Below, piece by piece: positions 46,149-55,974 of a stretch of 64,000 bases of DNA. Origin of the DNA: Trichococcus patagoniensis (lineage in GTDB: Bacteria; Bacillota; Bacilli; Lactobacillales; Aerococcaceae); contig NZ_QAOM01000002.1 in assembly GCF_003051085.1 (NCBI RefSeq), forward strand, positions 1 through 64,000, in the 5' to 3' direction. The stretch's first letter is position 1, and the number at the start of each line of letters is the position of its first letter. The notes beneath the pieces were generated by a model. The model was not told the DNA's origin. It ran no database searches and saw only the letters and a list, made by a program, of their open reading frames with translations. A program made the position numbers and the translations under genes.

Positions 46149-47339
46149 ATGGAGAACTTATATAAACCTAAAGTCCTATTGGTACATAATTTTTATCAAG
46201 TTCCTGGTGGGGAAGATACTGTTTTTAAAAATGAGAAAGAATTACTTGAAGAAAATGGACACGAAGTAATCACATATACCAGAGATAACGAAGAAATAAA
46301 TAATTTTCATTTATTTGGGAAAATAGGTTACCCATTTAATGCGGTTTTTTCATTGAAAACCTATCATGAAGTAAAAAAAATTATTTTAGCGAATAAGATA
46401 GATATTGTCCATGTGCATAATACATGGCCCTTAATTAGTCCATCAGTATATTATGCAGCATTTCACTCGAATGTATCTGTTGTTCAAACTGTTCATAATT
46501 TTAGATTGATATGTCCAGGTGGAACTTTATACCATAATGGAAAAATCTGTGAAGATAGTTTGTATAAAGGATTGAGAAGTTCAATAAAGAATAAAATCTA
46601 TAAAGGAAGTCTTATTCATACATTAATAAGTGCGGCAACATTAAAAATACATAGAGTAATAGGTACTTATAAAAAGGTTAATTATATTTTCTTAACCGAA
46701 TTTAACAAGAAAAAAGTTTTAGAGTTAAATAATAAGGAACGTATAATAATTGATGAGAGCAAGACATTTATTAAACCAAATTATGTGAGCATGGATAGAG
46801 AAATTATTCCTTTTGATGAAAGAAAGAATCAGTTTGTTTTTGTTGGAAGGCTGGATAAGTTAAAAGGAATTGACTTGCTGTTAGAAGTTTGGGGGCGAAT
46901 TAAGGAAACCGATCTGATTATCTGTGGTACAGGTCCAGAAGAAGAATGGTGCAGAAAATATATAGAAGAAAATAGAATGTCTAATGTATATTTGATGGGA
47001 TATATCAAAAATGAGAAGGCAAGAGAAATTATATCAGAATCTAAAGCGTTAATTCTACCAACACAGTTATACGAGGGATTTCCAATGACAATTGTTGAAA
47101 GTTTTGCATGTGGAACCCCAGTGATTGGTAGTGACATAGGGAACACAGGTAATCTGATTAAGGAAGGACTTACCGGTAAAAAGTTTCAATTTGATTCTGC
47201 TGACAGCTTAAGAGAAGTTGTCAACAGAATTCATGATATGACAGATTCTTGTAGACTTGAATATGAATCTAAGTACACTTCAGATATAAACTATAAAGAA
47301 TTACTGTCAATATATGATTTTATGTTGGATGGAAAATAA
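46149..47339 (+). CDS. Glycosyltransferase family 4
   Basis: A 396-residue GT-B glycosyltransferase. The N-terminal domain opens with VLLVHNFYQVPGGEDTVF, the acceptor-side pattern of GT4. The C-terminal domain has FVFVGRLDKLKGIDLL and the E-x7-E donor motif in EGFPMTIVESFACGTPVIGS. ATG 46149 after GGAGAT is preferred to an ATG at 46125. The base composition turns AT-rich from here to about 57.5 kb, unlike the flanks, suggesting the repeat-specific part of the locus was acquired separately. Donor and acceptor unknown. Confidence 0.9.
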   Translation: MENLYKPKVLLVHNFYQVPGGEDTVFKNEKELLEENGHEVITYTRDNEEINNFHLFGKIGYPFNAVFSLKTYHEVKKIILANKIDIVHVHNTWPLISPSVYYAAFHSNVSVVQTVHNFRLICPGGTLYHNGKICEDSLYKGLRSSIKNKIYKGSLIHTLISAATLKIHRVIGTYKKVNYIFLTEFNKKKVLELNNKERIIIDESKTFIKPNYVSMDREIIPFDERKNQFVFVGRLDKLKGIDLLLEVWGRIKETDLIICGTGPEEEWCRKYIEENRMSNVYLMGYIKNEKAREIISESKALILPTQLYEGFPMTIVESFACGTPVIGSDIGNTGNLIKEGLTGKKFQFDSADSLREVVNRIHDMTDSCRLEYESKYTSDINYKELLSIYDFMLDGK

Positions 47340-47354
47340 TAAAGGAGGATTAAT

Positions 47355-48293
47355 ATGTGTTTAGTCAGTGTGGTAATTACAACATATAATAGACCAGTGA
47401 CAATATTAAAAAGAGCTTTAGATAGCGTGGTACAACAAACGATGACTGACTTCGAAATTATCGTCGTAAATGATGCTCCAAAATCGATAGAATTAGTAAA
47501 TGAAATTAGAATATTAATTGATTCATATAAAAAGGATAATATTATATATATAGTTCATGCTATTAATTCTGGAGCATGTCAAGCAAGAAACACAGGCATA
47601 AATAAAGCAAAAGGAAAGTTTATAGCTTTCTTAGATGATGATGATGAATGGATAAGTGAAAAGCTTGAAAAGCAGTTGGTGTATATGAAAAACGATAATG
47701 TTGGACTAGTATACTGTGCTTCAAATATTGTGTCGGCAAACGGATCTCAAAAACGATATATACCTAAAAAAGTGGAAACAAACTTCTATGAAGAAATATT
47801 ACGTACTAATTATGTAGGGTCAACGTCATTTCCTTTATTAAGGCTAAATTCTGTAAAGGAATGTGGTATGTTTGATATTATGGCGGTTAGTTCTCAAGAT
47901 TATGATTTGTGGATAAGGATTTTAAAACATAGTGAAGCTAGGTTAGTACAAGAGCCATTAGTAAATTATTATTTGAGTGAGGATTCCACCTTTAGCAATG
48001 TTGCTAAGTATGCAGAGGGTGATTTATATTTAATGAATAAGTACAAAATAGAATTCGCTAAATATCCTAAAGCTTATAGTTATCATGTTAATAATTCTGC
48101 ATTAAATATGTTGGCATTGAAACATAGGGTTAACATAAAAATGTATTTAATTTTTAAAATTAAAGGTATACTTACTAACCCTTTAAGTGTATATAACTAT
48201 TTTTTACTTTGTATTAAGGCCATAAATAAAATTAAAAGGATTAAGGCGTATAAATACTCCTTAATTTTCATAGATTTCCAGAAGACAACTTGA
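47355..48293 (+). CDS. Glycosyltransferase family 2
   Basis: A 312-residue GT-A glycosyltransferase: VSVVITTYNRPVTILKRALDSVVQQT at the start, nucleotide-binding VNDAP, GACQARNTGINKAKGKFIAFLDDDDEW with the DxD motif, and SSQDYDLWIRIL. It starts 15 bases after the preceding gene, after AAAGGAGG. The last 60 residues are basic and hydrophobic, possibly membrane-contacting. Adds one sugar to the repeat unit; which one cannot be told. Confidence 0.9.
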   Translation: MCLVSVVITTYNRPVTILKRALDSVVQQTMTDFEIIVVNDAPKSIELVNEIRILIDSYKKDNIIYIVHAINSGACQARNTGINKAKGKFIAFLDDDDEWISEKLEKQLVYMKNDNVGLVYCASNIVSANGSQKRYIPKKVETNFYEEILRTNYVGSTSFPLLRLNSVKECGMFDIMAVSSQDYDLWIRILKHSEARLVQEPLVNYYLSEDSTFSNVAKYAEGDLYLMNKYKIEFAKYPKAYSYHVNNSALNMLALKHRVNIKMYLIFKIKGILTNPLSVYNYFLLCIKAINKIKRIKAYKYSLIFIDFQKTT

Positions 48294-48456
48294 ATCATTG
48301 GTCTTTTAATGTTTTTTAAAAATCAATCAGGATAAAAAGTGATAATCAATTTTGTAATCATACTGCACTGTTTATGGCATCTTAAATTGTCCACAAACCG
48401 AATATATTTGCTTGTAAAATTTAGTCAATCTCTAGGTTGAACGATGAAATTTGCAC

Positions 48457-48575
48457 TATATAAGTTGAATTAAAGAATCGCCTCTAAGTATCCCTAGCTA
48501 CCAATCAGTTCAGGGATGGTTAAAGGTATAATTCCTTCTAAATTCGTTGGTAAAAACAATAATTCAACTTATATA
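48457..48575. repeat. MITE-like 119-bp element with 16-bp terminal inverted repeats
   Basis: TATATAAGTTGAATTA (48457-48472) and its exact complement TAATTCAACTTATATA (48560-48575) bound an 87-bp interior without coding capacity. It lies in the 420-base gap between two exopolysaccharide genes. No clear target-site duplication was found, so a large hairpin regulatory structure remains possible. The rest of the gap (48294-48715) shows no gene. Confidence 0.5.
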
Positions 48576-48715
48576 ACTAAACAATAGCTAGAACAGGTGT
48601 TAAGGAATATATAAATGCGTTTAATTTCCCTTTATTAATAGCAGCATATTATATTATAAAAGTGGAGACATTAATAGAATAAAACACAAAATTAATAATT
48701 ATGTTTAGTGAGGAT

Positions 48716-49846
48716 ATGATGAAATTAAAAATAACAAAACACAATATTCCCGATTTAATGCTGCTTACAATTATATCTGGAATATTATCAACTAATGGTT
48801 TTCTCAAATACTTAGTAGTAATATTAATAAGTATGATTCTTTTATTAAAAAACAGAAAAATAAATATTACACTTGAAATAAAGGGTATTCTTTATCCGAT
48901 AGTATATTATGTTTTAATAGGTATAATGATAGCAATATTAAGTGGGAATGTAAGTATATATACATTTAAACAAATTGCTTTTTATTCAGTTCCGTGTTTA
49001 TTTTCTATTGCGCTGTATTCGTCTGTTTCTTTGAAGAGATTTAAAAAAATGACTCAGATTCAATTTTGGTCTATTTTAATAATATTTTTAATAAAGAAAA
49101 TACCCGAATATAATCCAATAGATTTATTAGAATCAGAACTAGCATTTGTTTTTGGGGCATATATTTTATATTTTATATATCTAAAAAAAAATTTTAATGT
49201 ATCTATTGCCATTATTGCTTTAATTCTTGCTCACAAGAGGATTGTTATAGTAGCAATAGTAATTGTTACGTTTATTTATTATATAATAGATATATTTAAA
49301 GAGGTAAATAAGAGAAAAGTGTTGATGAGTGTATATATTGTTTTTATTGGTTTGGCTTTTTTCTTAATATATTTTATTAAATCGGGAGAATTTCTTTTGT
49401 TTGTAAGGGAGTATCAAATCAATACCCAAGGAAGAGCTGATTATATTTATCCTATCTTTAACGATCTATATTCTTTTAGTATATTTTTTAGTGGTAGAGG
49501 AATTGGATATGTTTTAAATGTTTTACATGTATATCCTCTTAAAAATTTGCATAATGATATATTAGCGATGTTCATAGAAATTGGTTTTGTTGGATCTATA
49601 ATTTATTTTTATCTATATAAATTATTTTTTGATAGATTATACATTAGAAAAGGAGAGAGAATTGCAAGGTTTATTATGCTTTTGTTTATTTATACTTTTA
49701 TTTTATATATATCAGATAATGTAAGTATATACATATCTTATTTAATCCCTTTTTACATGATTATACTATCATCGAGAAATAACGATGAAATATCACAGAA
49801 TACCAAAAAAATACAGAATAGTACTCGGTCAAACCTAAAATCATAG
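48716..49846 (+). CDS. Wzy-like polysaccharide polymerase
   Basis: A 376-residue integral membrane protein with about ten or eleven hydrophobic segments, poorly conserved as usual for Wzy. The large loop between late helices (YQINTQGRADYIYPIFNDL...SGRGIGY) and LKNLHNDILAMFIEIGFVGSIIYF are typical of O-antigen polymerase/ligase proteins. It polymerises flipped repeat units on the outer membrane face. Start may be ATG 48716 or 48719; GTGAGG lies close upstream. Very AT-rich. A flippase is encoded at 55967. Confidence 0.8.
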   Translation: MMKLKITKHNIPDLMLLTIISGILSTNGFLKYLVVILISMILLLKNRKINITLEIKGILYPIVYYVLIGIMIAILSGNVSIYTFKQIAFYSVPCLFSIALYSSVSLKRFKKMTQIQFWSILIIFLIKKIPEYNPIDLLESELAFVFGAYILYFIYLKKNFNVSIAIIALILAHKRIVIVAIVIVTFIYYIIDIFKEVNKRKVLMSVYIVFIGLAFFLIYFIKSGEFLLFVREYQINTQGRADYIYPIFNDLYSFSIFFSGRGIGYVLNVLHVYPLKNLHNDILAMFIEIGFVGSIIYFYLYKLFFDRLYIRKGERIARFIMLLFIYTFILYISDNVSIYISYLIPFYMIILSSRNNDEISQNTKKIQNSTRSNLKS

Positions 49847-49897
49847 AATAATTTCTTTTTATGCTATCTTTGTATTAAGGAAAGAGAGGTGTTCATC

Positions 49898-50644
49898 ATG
49901 CCAAAACATCTTTATCACGTAATGCTTTCAGATAGCGAAAAAAAGCAGTTGCTTAGCCTTATTTCGAAAGGATCTTGCCCGGCACGAACCATTATGCACG
50001 CCAACATCTGGCTCGCCGCTGATGAGAACAGTTCTAGTAAGAGGAAGACGGAAGCTGAGATTGCGGCTCGGTAATCTGTTCATCACCAGACTGCCCATTT
50101 TTGTCCGCAAAACATATGCGCTTTTTGGGTTAGAAGCTGCTATTTTTAGGAAAAAGCGCGTGAAACCACCAACAGAGCCAAAAATAACAGGCGAAGTAGA
50201 GGCTAAAATCATTGCCTTAAGCTGCAGCGAGCCACCAGTTGGAAGAGCGCGTTGGGCCCTCCGTATGTTGGCAGATAAAGCGGTAGAACTCGGATACATT
50301 GAAAGTATCTCTCATGAATCAGTGAACCATGTCCCCAAAAAAACGAATTGAAGCCCCACCTCCACAAGTGTTGGTGTATCCCGCCCGAACACAATGCTGA
50401 TTTCGTGGCATGCTTGGAGGACATCCTAGAAGTATATCAACTACCATTTGATGAACGCTATCCAGTGATTTGTATGGATGAAAAACCTTGTCAGTTGACT
50501 GATGAGAAACGCAATCCCATTCCGATGCAGCCAATTAAGCCCAAAAGGAGAGGACGTGAATACGTTCGGAAAGGGATTTGTAATATTTTGTTTAATAACG
50601 AATGGCTTAAATATTTCGTGCGCGAGAAAACGCTACTTCATTAA
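49898..50644 (+). pseudogene. Decayed IS630-family transposase (N-terminal two thirds)
   Basis: Begins at ATG 49898 (MPKHLYHVMLSDSEKKQLL, after AGAGAGG) with a helix-turn-helix region. It breaks into another frame near 50070 (LGNLFITRLP...LRMLADKAVELGYI), then a stop (KKTN) and continues in a third frame as LKPHLHKCWCIPPEHNADF and VICMDEKPCQL, the first DDE Asp motif. It ends in EYVRKGICNIL. The C-terminal third is missing. Inactive by frameshifts and truncation. Confidence 0.85.
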
Positions 50645-50878
50645 AGCCAATTGGCAAAGATAATTTGTTAATAATCGCAAGAGCTAAAAAATTAAACTTG
50701 TAAGATGATTTTAGAAGAATGAAGGAATAATATAAATAATAGTAATAGAATTAATTGCTTATTTTCATGTTTCTTCTTAAAAGATTAAGTAAAAAATATA
50801 GATTAAGCTTCTATAAATTCGAAAGTTTAATAAATTTAAGTCGTTTGAAATTTTTAAAAGAAAGCGTAGGATAATAAT

Positions 50879-51928
50879 ATGAAAAGGGTAATATTTGTTC
50901 CAACTGCGACAAATAGTAATAAATATGTTGAATTAATGAGGAAAGCGATTGTGCAAGCTAACTATGAATTGTCAGAAAATAATAGCTTTCTTGATGTGCT
51001 ACGTAGTGACATTGTACATTTAAATTGGTTTGAAGGAATTCCGGCTGGAGGTACATTAAAAAAAAGGATTAGCTATATTAAAAAAATGTGTGCGCTCATG
51101 ACTCTAAAATTGCTAGGTAAAGAAATTATTTTCACTTTACATAATAAAATGCCGCATGAATGTGAGGAGGCACGATATTCAACAAATTTAATGAACTGGT
51201 TAATAACGGAATCGAATAGTATAGTAGTTCATTGCCAAGAAAGTTATTCAGTCTTAAACAAAATTTCAAATGATATTCCAAATGAAAAAATATACTACGT
51301 GCCACATCCTAACTATATCGGGGTTTATAAAGATAAAATTAAATACGAAAAATATAAGAAGAAAGAGAATGAACTTTTAATACTTTTTATGGGAGCAGTG
51401 AGACCATATAAAAACGTAGAAATTATTATACATGCCGCTAATCAGCTGAAGAATTATTCGGATATCAACTTTTTAATCTGTGGGAAATGTTCATCAGAAG
51501 AGTACAGACTGTCTTTAATGTCAATGATACAGGGAGCAAATATTACAACTGATTTACGCTTTATCAATGATGAAGAAATTCCTTCGCTGATGGCACTTGC
51601 TGATGCATCTGTATTACCCTATAATACTAATTCTGCACTAAACTCTGGTGCAGCATATCTAGCATTTTCTTATGAGAAGACAGTTGTTTCGACTGATATT
51701 GGAACTGTTAAGGACCTAGATAGTAATGACTTTTTGTATAGCTATCAGTATTCTGAAAATGAGGAAGAGCATGTTAATGCTCTTGTAGCTGCAATTATGC
51801 GTATGTATGTAGAACGCTCAGATAATAACTCACATATTGCATGGCAAGGAAAACAGCTGTTTGAAGAAATGACTATCCACAATTCCTTGGACCTTGTTGC
51901 AGAAAAAATACGAAATGTGTATAAATAA
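50879..51928 (+). CDS. Glycosyltransferase, GT4-like
   Basis: A 349-residue GT-B-type enzyme. N-terminal domain RVIFVPTATNSNKYVELM with DIVHLNWFEG and IIFTLHNKMPHE; C-terminal domain ELLILFMGAVRPYKNVEIIIHAANQL, then LADASVLPYN and NSGAAYLAFSYEKTVVSTDIGTVKDL as the donor site. Resembles GumH/AceC-like mannosyltransferases, but I do not assign a sugar. It lies between two decayed transposase regions. The start ATG has a weak ribosome site (GTAGGA). Confidence 0.85.
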   Translation: MKRVIFVPTATNSNKYVELMRKAIVQANYELSENNSFLDVLRSDIVHLNWFEGIPAGGTLKKRISYIKKMCALMTLKLLGKEIIFTLHNKMPHECEEARYSTNLMNWLITESNSIVVHCQESYSVLNKISNDIPNEKIYYVPHPNYIGVYKDKIKYEKYKKKENELLILFMGAVRPYKNVEIIIHAANQLKNYSDINFLICGKCSSEEYRLSLMSMIQGANITTDLRFINDEEIPSLMALADASVLPYNTNSALNSGAAYLAFSYEKTVVSTDIGTVKDLDSNDFLYSYQYSENEEEHVNALVAAIMRMYVERSDNNSHIAWQGKQLFEEMTIHNSLDLVAEKIRNVYK

Positions 51929-52049
51929 CAAGGATTTTGAATAGTTAATACTGCTACACAAACTGATATCTTACTACAAATTTAAAATGAAATTTATACT
52001 ATTTTTGATCCTCCATTCCCGTGTAAATTATAACGTGGAAAGGCTTGAT

Positions 52050-53247
52050 ATGATGAGTTTAGTGTATACAACGAACAAGAAAAATGGTACTACCTATGTT
52101 TATGAATCAACTAACTATTGGGACAAAGTTTAAGAAGCAGTCGTTTAGCAAGCGGGTCTGCATCGGAAAACTAGATGAACTGGGAATCCGATTCCTTCAA
52201 AACGATTGGCTATGCCGATGGCATTAGTACTTGCAAAACAAGGGTTAGTACAATCAACTGTAATAAAACGCAGCTATTACGGTGCGACATATCTGTTTGA
52301 TAAAATTGGAAAACTGCTTGGTATTACAGCCGATTTAAAAGCCTGCTTTCCTGAAAGCTATAAGCAGATGCTCTCGATCGTCTACTTCTTGATTTTGGAA
52401 GATTGTAATACGATGCTACGCTTTCCGAAGTGTGACCGAACCCATTCCCAGCCATGCGGCAGTTGCATTCCTTCACAAATGAGTAGTGATCTGTTTGCGT
52501 CCGTTACGGAAGAAGCTAAAAATCGCTTTTTCAGCTTACAGGCTAAGTGACGAGCGGAGAATGAATATTGGGCTTATGATACTACCAGTATTTCCTTCTA
52601 TTCAGAAATGCTCAAACAAGTCAAATACGTCATCAACAAGGACCATGATCCACTCGCGCAAATTAACCTTGCCTGTTGTTTGGCGAAGAATCCGAATTAC
52701 CGTTTTATTACCGTAAATTGGCAGGTAATATTAGTGACGTTAAAACAGTTAAGTACTTGCTTGCCGACTTAGGCAATCTTGGTTTTAAAAAGGTAAAACT
52801 CGTAATGGACCGAGGGTTATACAGCAAGGAAAATATCAATGCCCTATATCAAAATCATTTGAAATTTTTGATGGCTACAAAAGTATCCCTTAAATACGTG
52901 CAAGAAGAGTTAAACAAGGTTCGGGATAACATCCGCACCCGCGCCAATTACAATGCAAGCTACCAACGCTACAGCCATACTGCCATGATAGAATGGGAGT
53001 ACATACAAAAACGGCCAAACAAAGGCGATGCTATTGAAGAAAAACGGCGTATGTACCTGCATATTTATTTTAGTGGCGAAAAAGCACTGGAGCATGAGAA
53101 CCGTATCAACGAGCTTCTTGATCGTCTTGCAGAAGAACTTGTTTCCGGGAATCGCAGAGCGGAACACGAAAAGCAGTGTGCTAAATATTTTGAAATCACC
53201 ACATATGATACTGGCGAAAACTCTGTGCGAGGAGAAGGAAACTTATG
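52050..53247 (+). pseudogene. Decayed IS1634-family transposase
   Basis: Starts MMSLVYTTNKKNGTTYVYES at 52050 and stops in the middle of YWDKV. It resumes in other frames: LAKQGLVQSTVIKRSYYGATYLFDKIG (52206-52550) and, from about 52676, FGEESELPFYYRKLAGNISDVKTVKYLL and VKLVMDRGLYSKENI, the characteristic central region of IS1634 relatives. Several stops and frameshifts; the C-terminus is lost at the junction with an IS630 fragment. Confidence 0.85.
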
Positions 53248-53545
53248 ATGTTATTGTATTCCAGGAATTTCTAGGTCACATCCTAAATCACTACCCAGAA
53301 GGAAAGACCGTGATAATCCTGGACAAGGCTCGGATTCACCATGCCAATCTTCTCAAGCCATTCCTCGAACAGCCTGGGAAGCGTATTGAATTGGTTTAGC
53401 TCCCACCCTAAAGTCCGGAGCAAAACGTGATGAAGGGTCTCTGGAAGCGGCTCAAGGAGGCCGCCATCAAAAATGTTTTCTTTTCGAAGTCCAACAAATC
53501 ATACGGGTTGTCAGAGCATTCCTTCAGTGGATCAACCAATAGAGA
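53232..53545 (+). pseudogene. IS630-type transposase C-terminal fragment
   Basis: Encodes EKETYDVIVFQEFLGHILNHYPEGK, IILDKARIHHANLLKPFLEQ (second DDE Asp region), then, after a stop at the WLPPYSP position, GLWKRLKEAAIKNVFFSK with the last acidic residue lost or displaced. Subfamily differs from the fragment at 49898, so it is probably a separate insertion. Bases 53546-53647 hold no gene. Confidence 0.8.
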
Positions 53546-53647
53546 GGAACTTTCATTTACTGCTTATACATGCGAATATTTTATTCAGCTTGTATAGAGA
53601 AAACAAGGAGGAATTATTCTAAGTATTACTGTTTATTTATTAATTTT

Positions 53648-53676
53648 TTGACGTTTGTTATGAAAGATGATATAAA
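53648..53676 (+). promoter_or_regulatory. Promoter of the late exopolysaccharide genes
   Basis: TTGACG (53648-53653) and TATAAA (53671-53676) are 17 bases apart, about 55 bases before the gene at 53729. It follows the transposase debris, so the genes beyond probably have their own start of transcription. Confidence 0.65.
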
Positions 53677-53728
53677 TTCAGAAGAATGGATAGGTAGAGC
53701 ATGTGGTTGATTAATTAGGAGGTAAAAA

Positions 53729-54739
53729 ATGGGGAAATTTTATGGGATAATCTCATTGAGAGAAATAAAAAAAGAAGTTTTTCGGGATGTGGTATATGAA
53801 TGGGAGGATCAAATTGCTAGGATTGAGAAAGTACCTATAGTAAACGTAGATAATATAAGTGTTACTGAACGGAGTGACAGAAATATCTTTGAACGCATAT
53901 ATAGCTTTGTGATTAACAAAAAGCAATTTAATAAACTTGATAAAACAAAACCAATTTATTTTGCATTCTTAACGTTGGTAAATGATGTTTTATATGTGCA
54001 AAACAAGAATTGTATACCAGTATTTATTGATGTTTGGAATGATAGAATTGATTATGTGCGAAAAAAAATGAGTAATGGTACTCCATTTTTTGTGACATCG
54101 CTAGATGTTTATGAAAAATTAAAAGGTGCATCAGAAAAATTAGATGTATATTACTTGCCCTTATCTGTATCAGATATATGGAAAAGTGATCTTATTCCGA
54201 AAAAAACAATAGATTTGGTTCAAGTTGGAAGGAAAAATGAGGTCCTTCATAATTTTGCTCTTGAATATATAAAAACTCATCCAACCTTGGAATACGTCTA
54301 TTCCGGGAAAAATGGTACAACAGGGGATTTAAAATATTTTTCTACTACTCGTGGGGAAATAGGTGCTATAAATACAAGGAAAGATTATATGGACTTATTG
54401 AAGAACTCACATATTTGCTTGTTATCATCTCCTGGTGTTGATTCATCAAGAAAAAATGCGGAGGATATTGACTTTCCTACACCTAGATTTTATGAAACCG
54501 CTGCTAGCTATTGCATTATGCTTACGAGGCATAGCAATCATAAAGAATTTGAAATCCAAGGGATTGATTCTATTTGCTATTCAATTAATAGTTATGAACA
54601 ATTTAGTGCGATTATGGATAGAATCGGAGCAGGAGAAATTGAAGTTGATACAAAAAAATATGGAAATTTCATAGAGAAACATTTAACATCAACGTGGTAT
54701 TCTGAATTTAAAGAGAAGATGAAGGGGTTTATATCATGA
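53729..54739 (+). CDS. Probable glycosyltransferase (CgeB/GT1-like), poorly conserved
   Basis: A 336-residue soluble protein. The N-terminal half has no clear motif. The C-terminal half reads IDLVQVGRKNEVLHNFALEYI, then YMDLLKNSHICLLSSPGVDSSRKNAEDIDFPTPRFYETAASYCIMLTRHSN, the pattern of a GT-B donor domain of the glycosyl transferase family 1 type. It overlaps the next gene by 4 bases (ATGA). AGGAGG precedes ATG 53729. Most likely a repeat-unit glycosyltransferase, though a sugar-modifying role is possible. Confidence 0.65.
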   Translation: MGKFYGIISLREIKKEVFRDVVYEWEDQIARIEKVPIVNVDNISVTERSDRNIFERIYSFVINKKQFNKLDKTKPIYFAFLTLVNDVLYVQNKNCIPVFIDVWNDRIDYVRKKMSNGTPFFVTSLDVYEKLKGASEKLDVYYLPLSVSDIWKSDLIPKKTIDLVQVGRKNEVLHNFALEYIKTHPTLEYVYSGKNGTTGDLKYFSTTRGEIGAINTRKDYMDLLKNSHICLLSSPGVDSSRKNAEDIDFPTPRFYETAASYCIMLTRHSNHKEFEIQGIDSICYSINSYEQFSAIMDRIGAGEIEVDTKKYGNFIEKHLTSTWYSEFKEKMKGFIS

Positions 54740-55974
54740 AATATTTAATTTTAGGAGCAGGACCAGCAGGGCTAACTTTAGCAAATAGACTAAAACAAAG
54801 CGGTGAAACATCTTTTCTTGTTTTGGAAAAAGAAAATGAGGCAGGTGGGCTTTGTCGTTCGGTAGATGTTGACGGATCACCCTTTGATATAGGCGGTGGT
54901 CATTTTCTAGATGTAAGAAGGACGAACGTAAATGATTTTCTTTTCCAATTCATGCCGGAGGATGAATGGGATAAATATGATCGTGACAGCCGTATAGAAG
55001 TAAACGGAAATGTAGTGAGTCATCCAATTGAAGCAAATATTTGGCAGATGAAATTGGATGATCAGGTGGAATACTTGAAATCCATTGCTGTTGCAGGATG
55101 CAATTTAGGATCAGAAATGCCTAAGGATTTTGTGGACTGGATTTACTGGAAGTTGGGATCTAAGGTAGCTGAAGATTATATGATTCCATACAACCAGAAA
55201 ATGTTCAGCAAGGAATTGGATCAACTTGGAACTTATTGGCTAGAAAAACTTCCCAATGTTAGCTTCGAGGAGACATTACTGTCCTGTCTGACAAAAAAAG
55301 CATATGGGGAGCAACCTGGGCATGCACAGTTCTATTATCCAAAGAAATATGGTTATGGTGAGCTTTGGCTTAGAATGGCTGAAGCGATAAAAGAGAACAT
55401 TGAATATAACAAATCAATCCAAAGCATTGATTTTTCAAATAAAATTGTGATGACTTCCGATGGAACTCAATATCAAGCCGATATAATTATTACAACAATA
55501 CCGTGGATGGGATTTAAAGAGATTATCGGTATGCCTGAAGACATCAAGGAGAGCATTCAGCAGTTGAAATTCAGTTCTATTCAGACGGGGTATGTTGCAG
55601 AAAAACTTGATACCGATGCACAATGGATTTATTGTCCAGATCCCAAACTGCCTTACCACAGAATACTTGTAAGACATAATTTTTGCCCTAACAGTAAAGG
55701 ATATTGGACAGAAACGAATGGCGAGCGCATTGAAATGGAGGAGCCAAGCAACAACTTCAAGTACATGAATCAACATGCATATCCCCTTAACACTATAAGC
55801 AAACCGGAAATAATGGAAAAATTATTGAATTGGAGTGCGGGACAAAGTGTATATGGACTAGGACGTTGGGGCGAGCATCAGCATTATAATTCGGATGTCA
55901 CTGTCGATTTGGCAATGCAATTAGCCGATAAGTTTATCAATAGTATCAGCGATACAGGTAATTGTAATGACTGA
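54736..55974 (+). CDS. FAD-dependent amine-oxidoreductase-like protein of sugar biosynthesis
   Basis: A 412-residue flavoprotein: the N-terminal dinucleotide fold YLILGAGPAGLTLANRL with EKENEAGGLCRSV, and GGGHFLD. Related to protoporphyrinogen-oxidase/UDP-galactopyranose-mutase-like proteins common in polysaccharide loci. C-terminal YGLGRWGEHQHYNSDVTVDLAMQLADKFI holds the second FAD-contact region. It is too distant from true Glf to call it a mutase. Overlaps both neighbours (4 and 8 bases), so it is part of a tightly coupled group with the flippase. Substrate unknown; perhaps a nucleotide- or lipid-linked sugar. Confidence 0.8.
   Translation: MKYLILGAGPAGLTLANRLKQSGETSFLVLEKENEAGGLCRSVDVDGSPFDIGGGHFLDVRRTNVNDFLFQFMPEDEWDKYDRDSRIEVNGNVVSHPIEANIWQMKLDDQVEYLKSIAVAGCNLGSEMPKDFVDWIYWKLGSKVAEDYMIPYNQKMFSKELDQLGTYWLEKLPNVSFEETLLSCLTKKAYGEQPGHAQFYYPKKYGYGELWLRMAEAIKENIEYNKSIQSIDFSNKIVMTSDGTQYQADIIITTIPWMGFKEIIGMPEDIKESIQQLKFSSIQTGYVAEKLDTDAQWIYCPDPKLPYHRILVRHNFCPNSKGYWTETNGERIEMEEPSNNFKYMNQHAYPLNTISKPEIMEKLLNWSAGQSVYGLGRWGEHQHYNSDVTVDLAMQLADKFINSISDTGNCND

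Noticed and set aside
49898-53545. One IS630 element split by later insertions
   Set aside because: The N-terminal fragment and the C-terminal fragment appear to belong to different IS630 subfamilies, and a complete glycosyltransferase gene lies between them.
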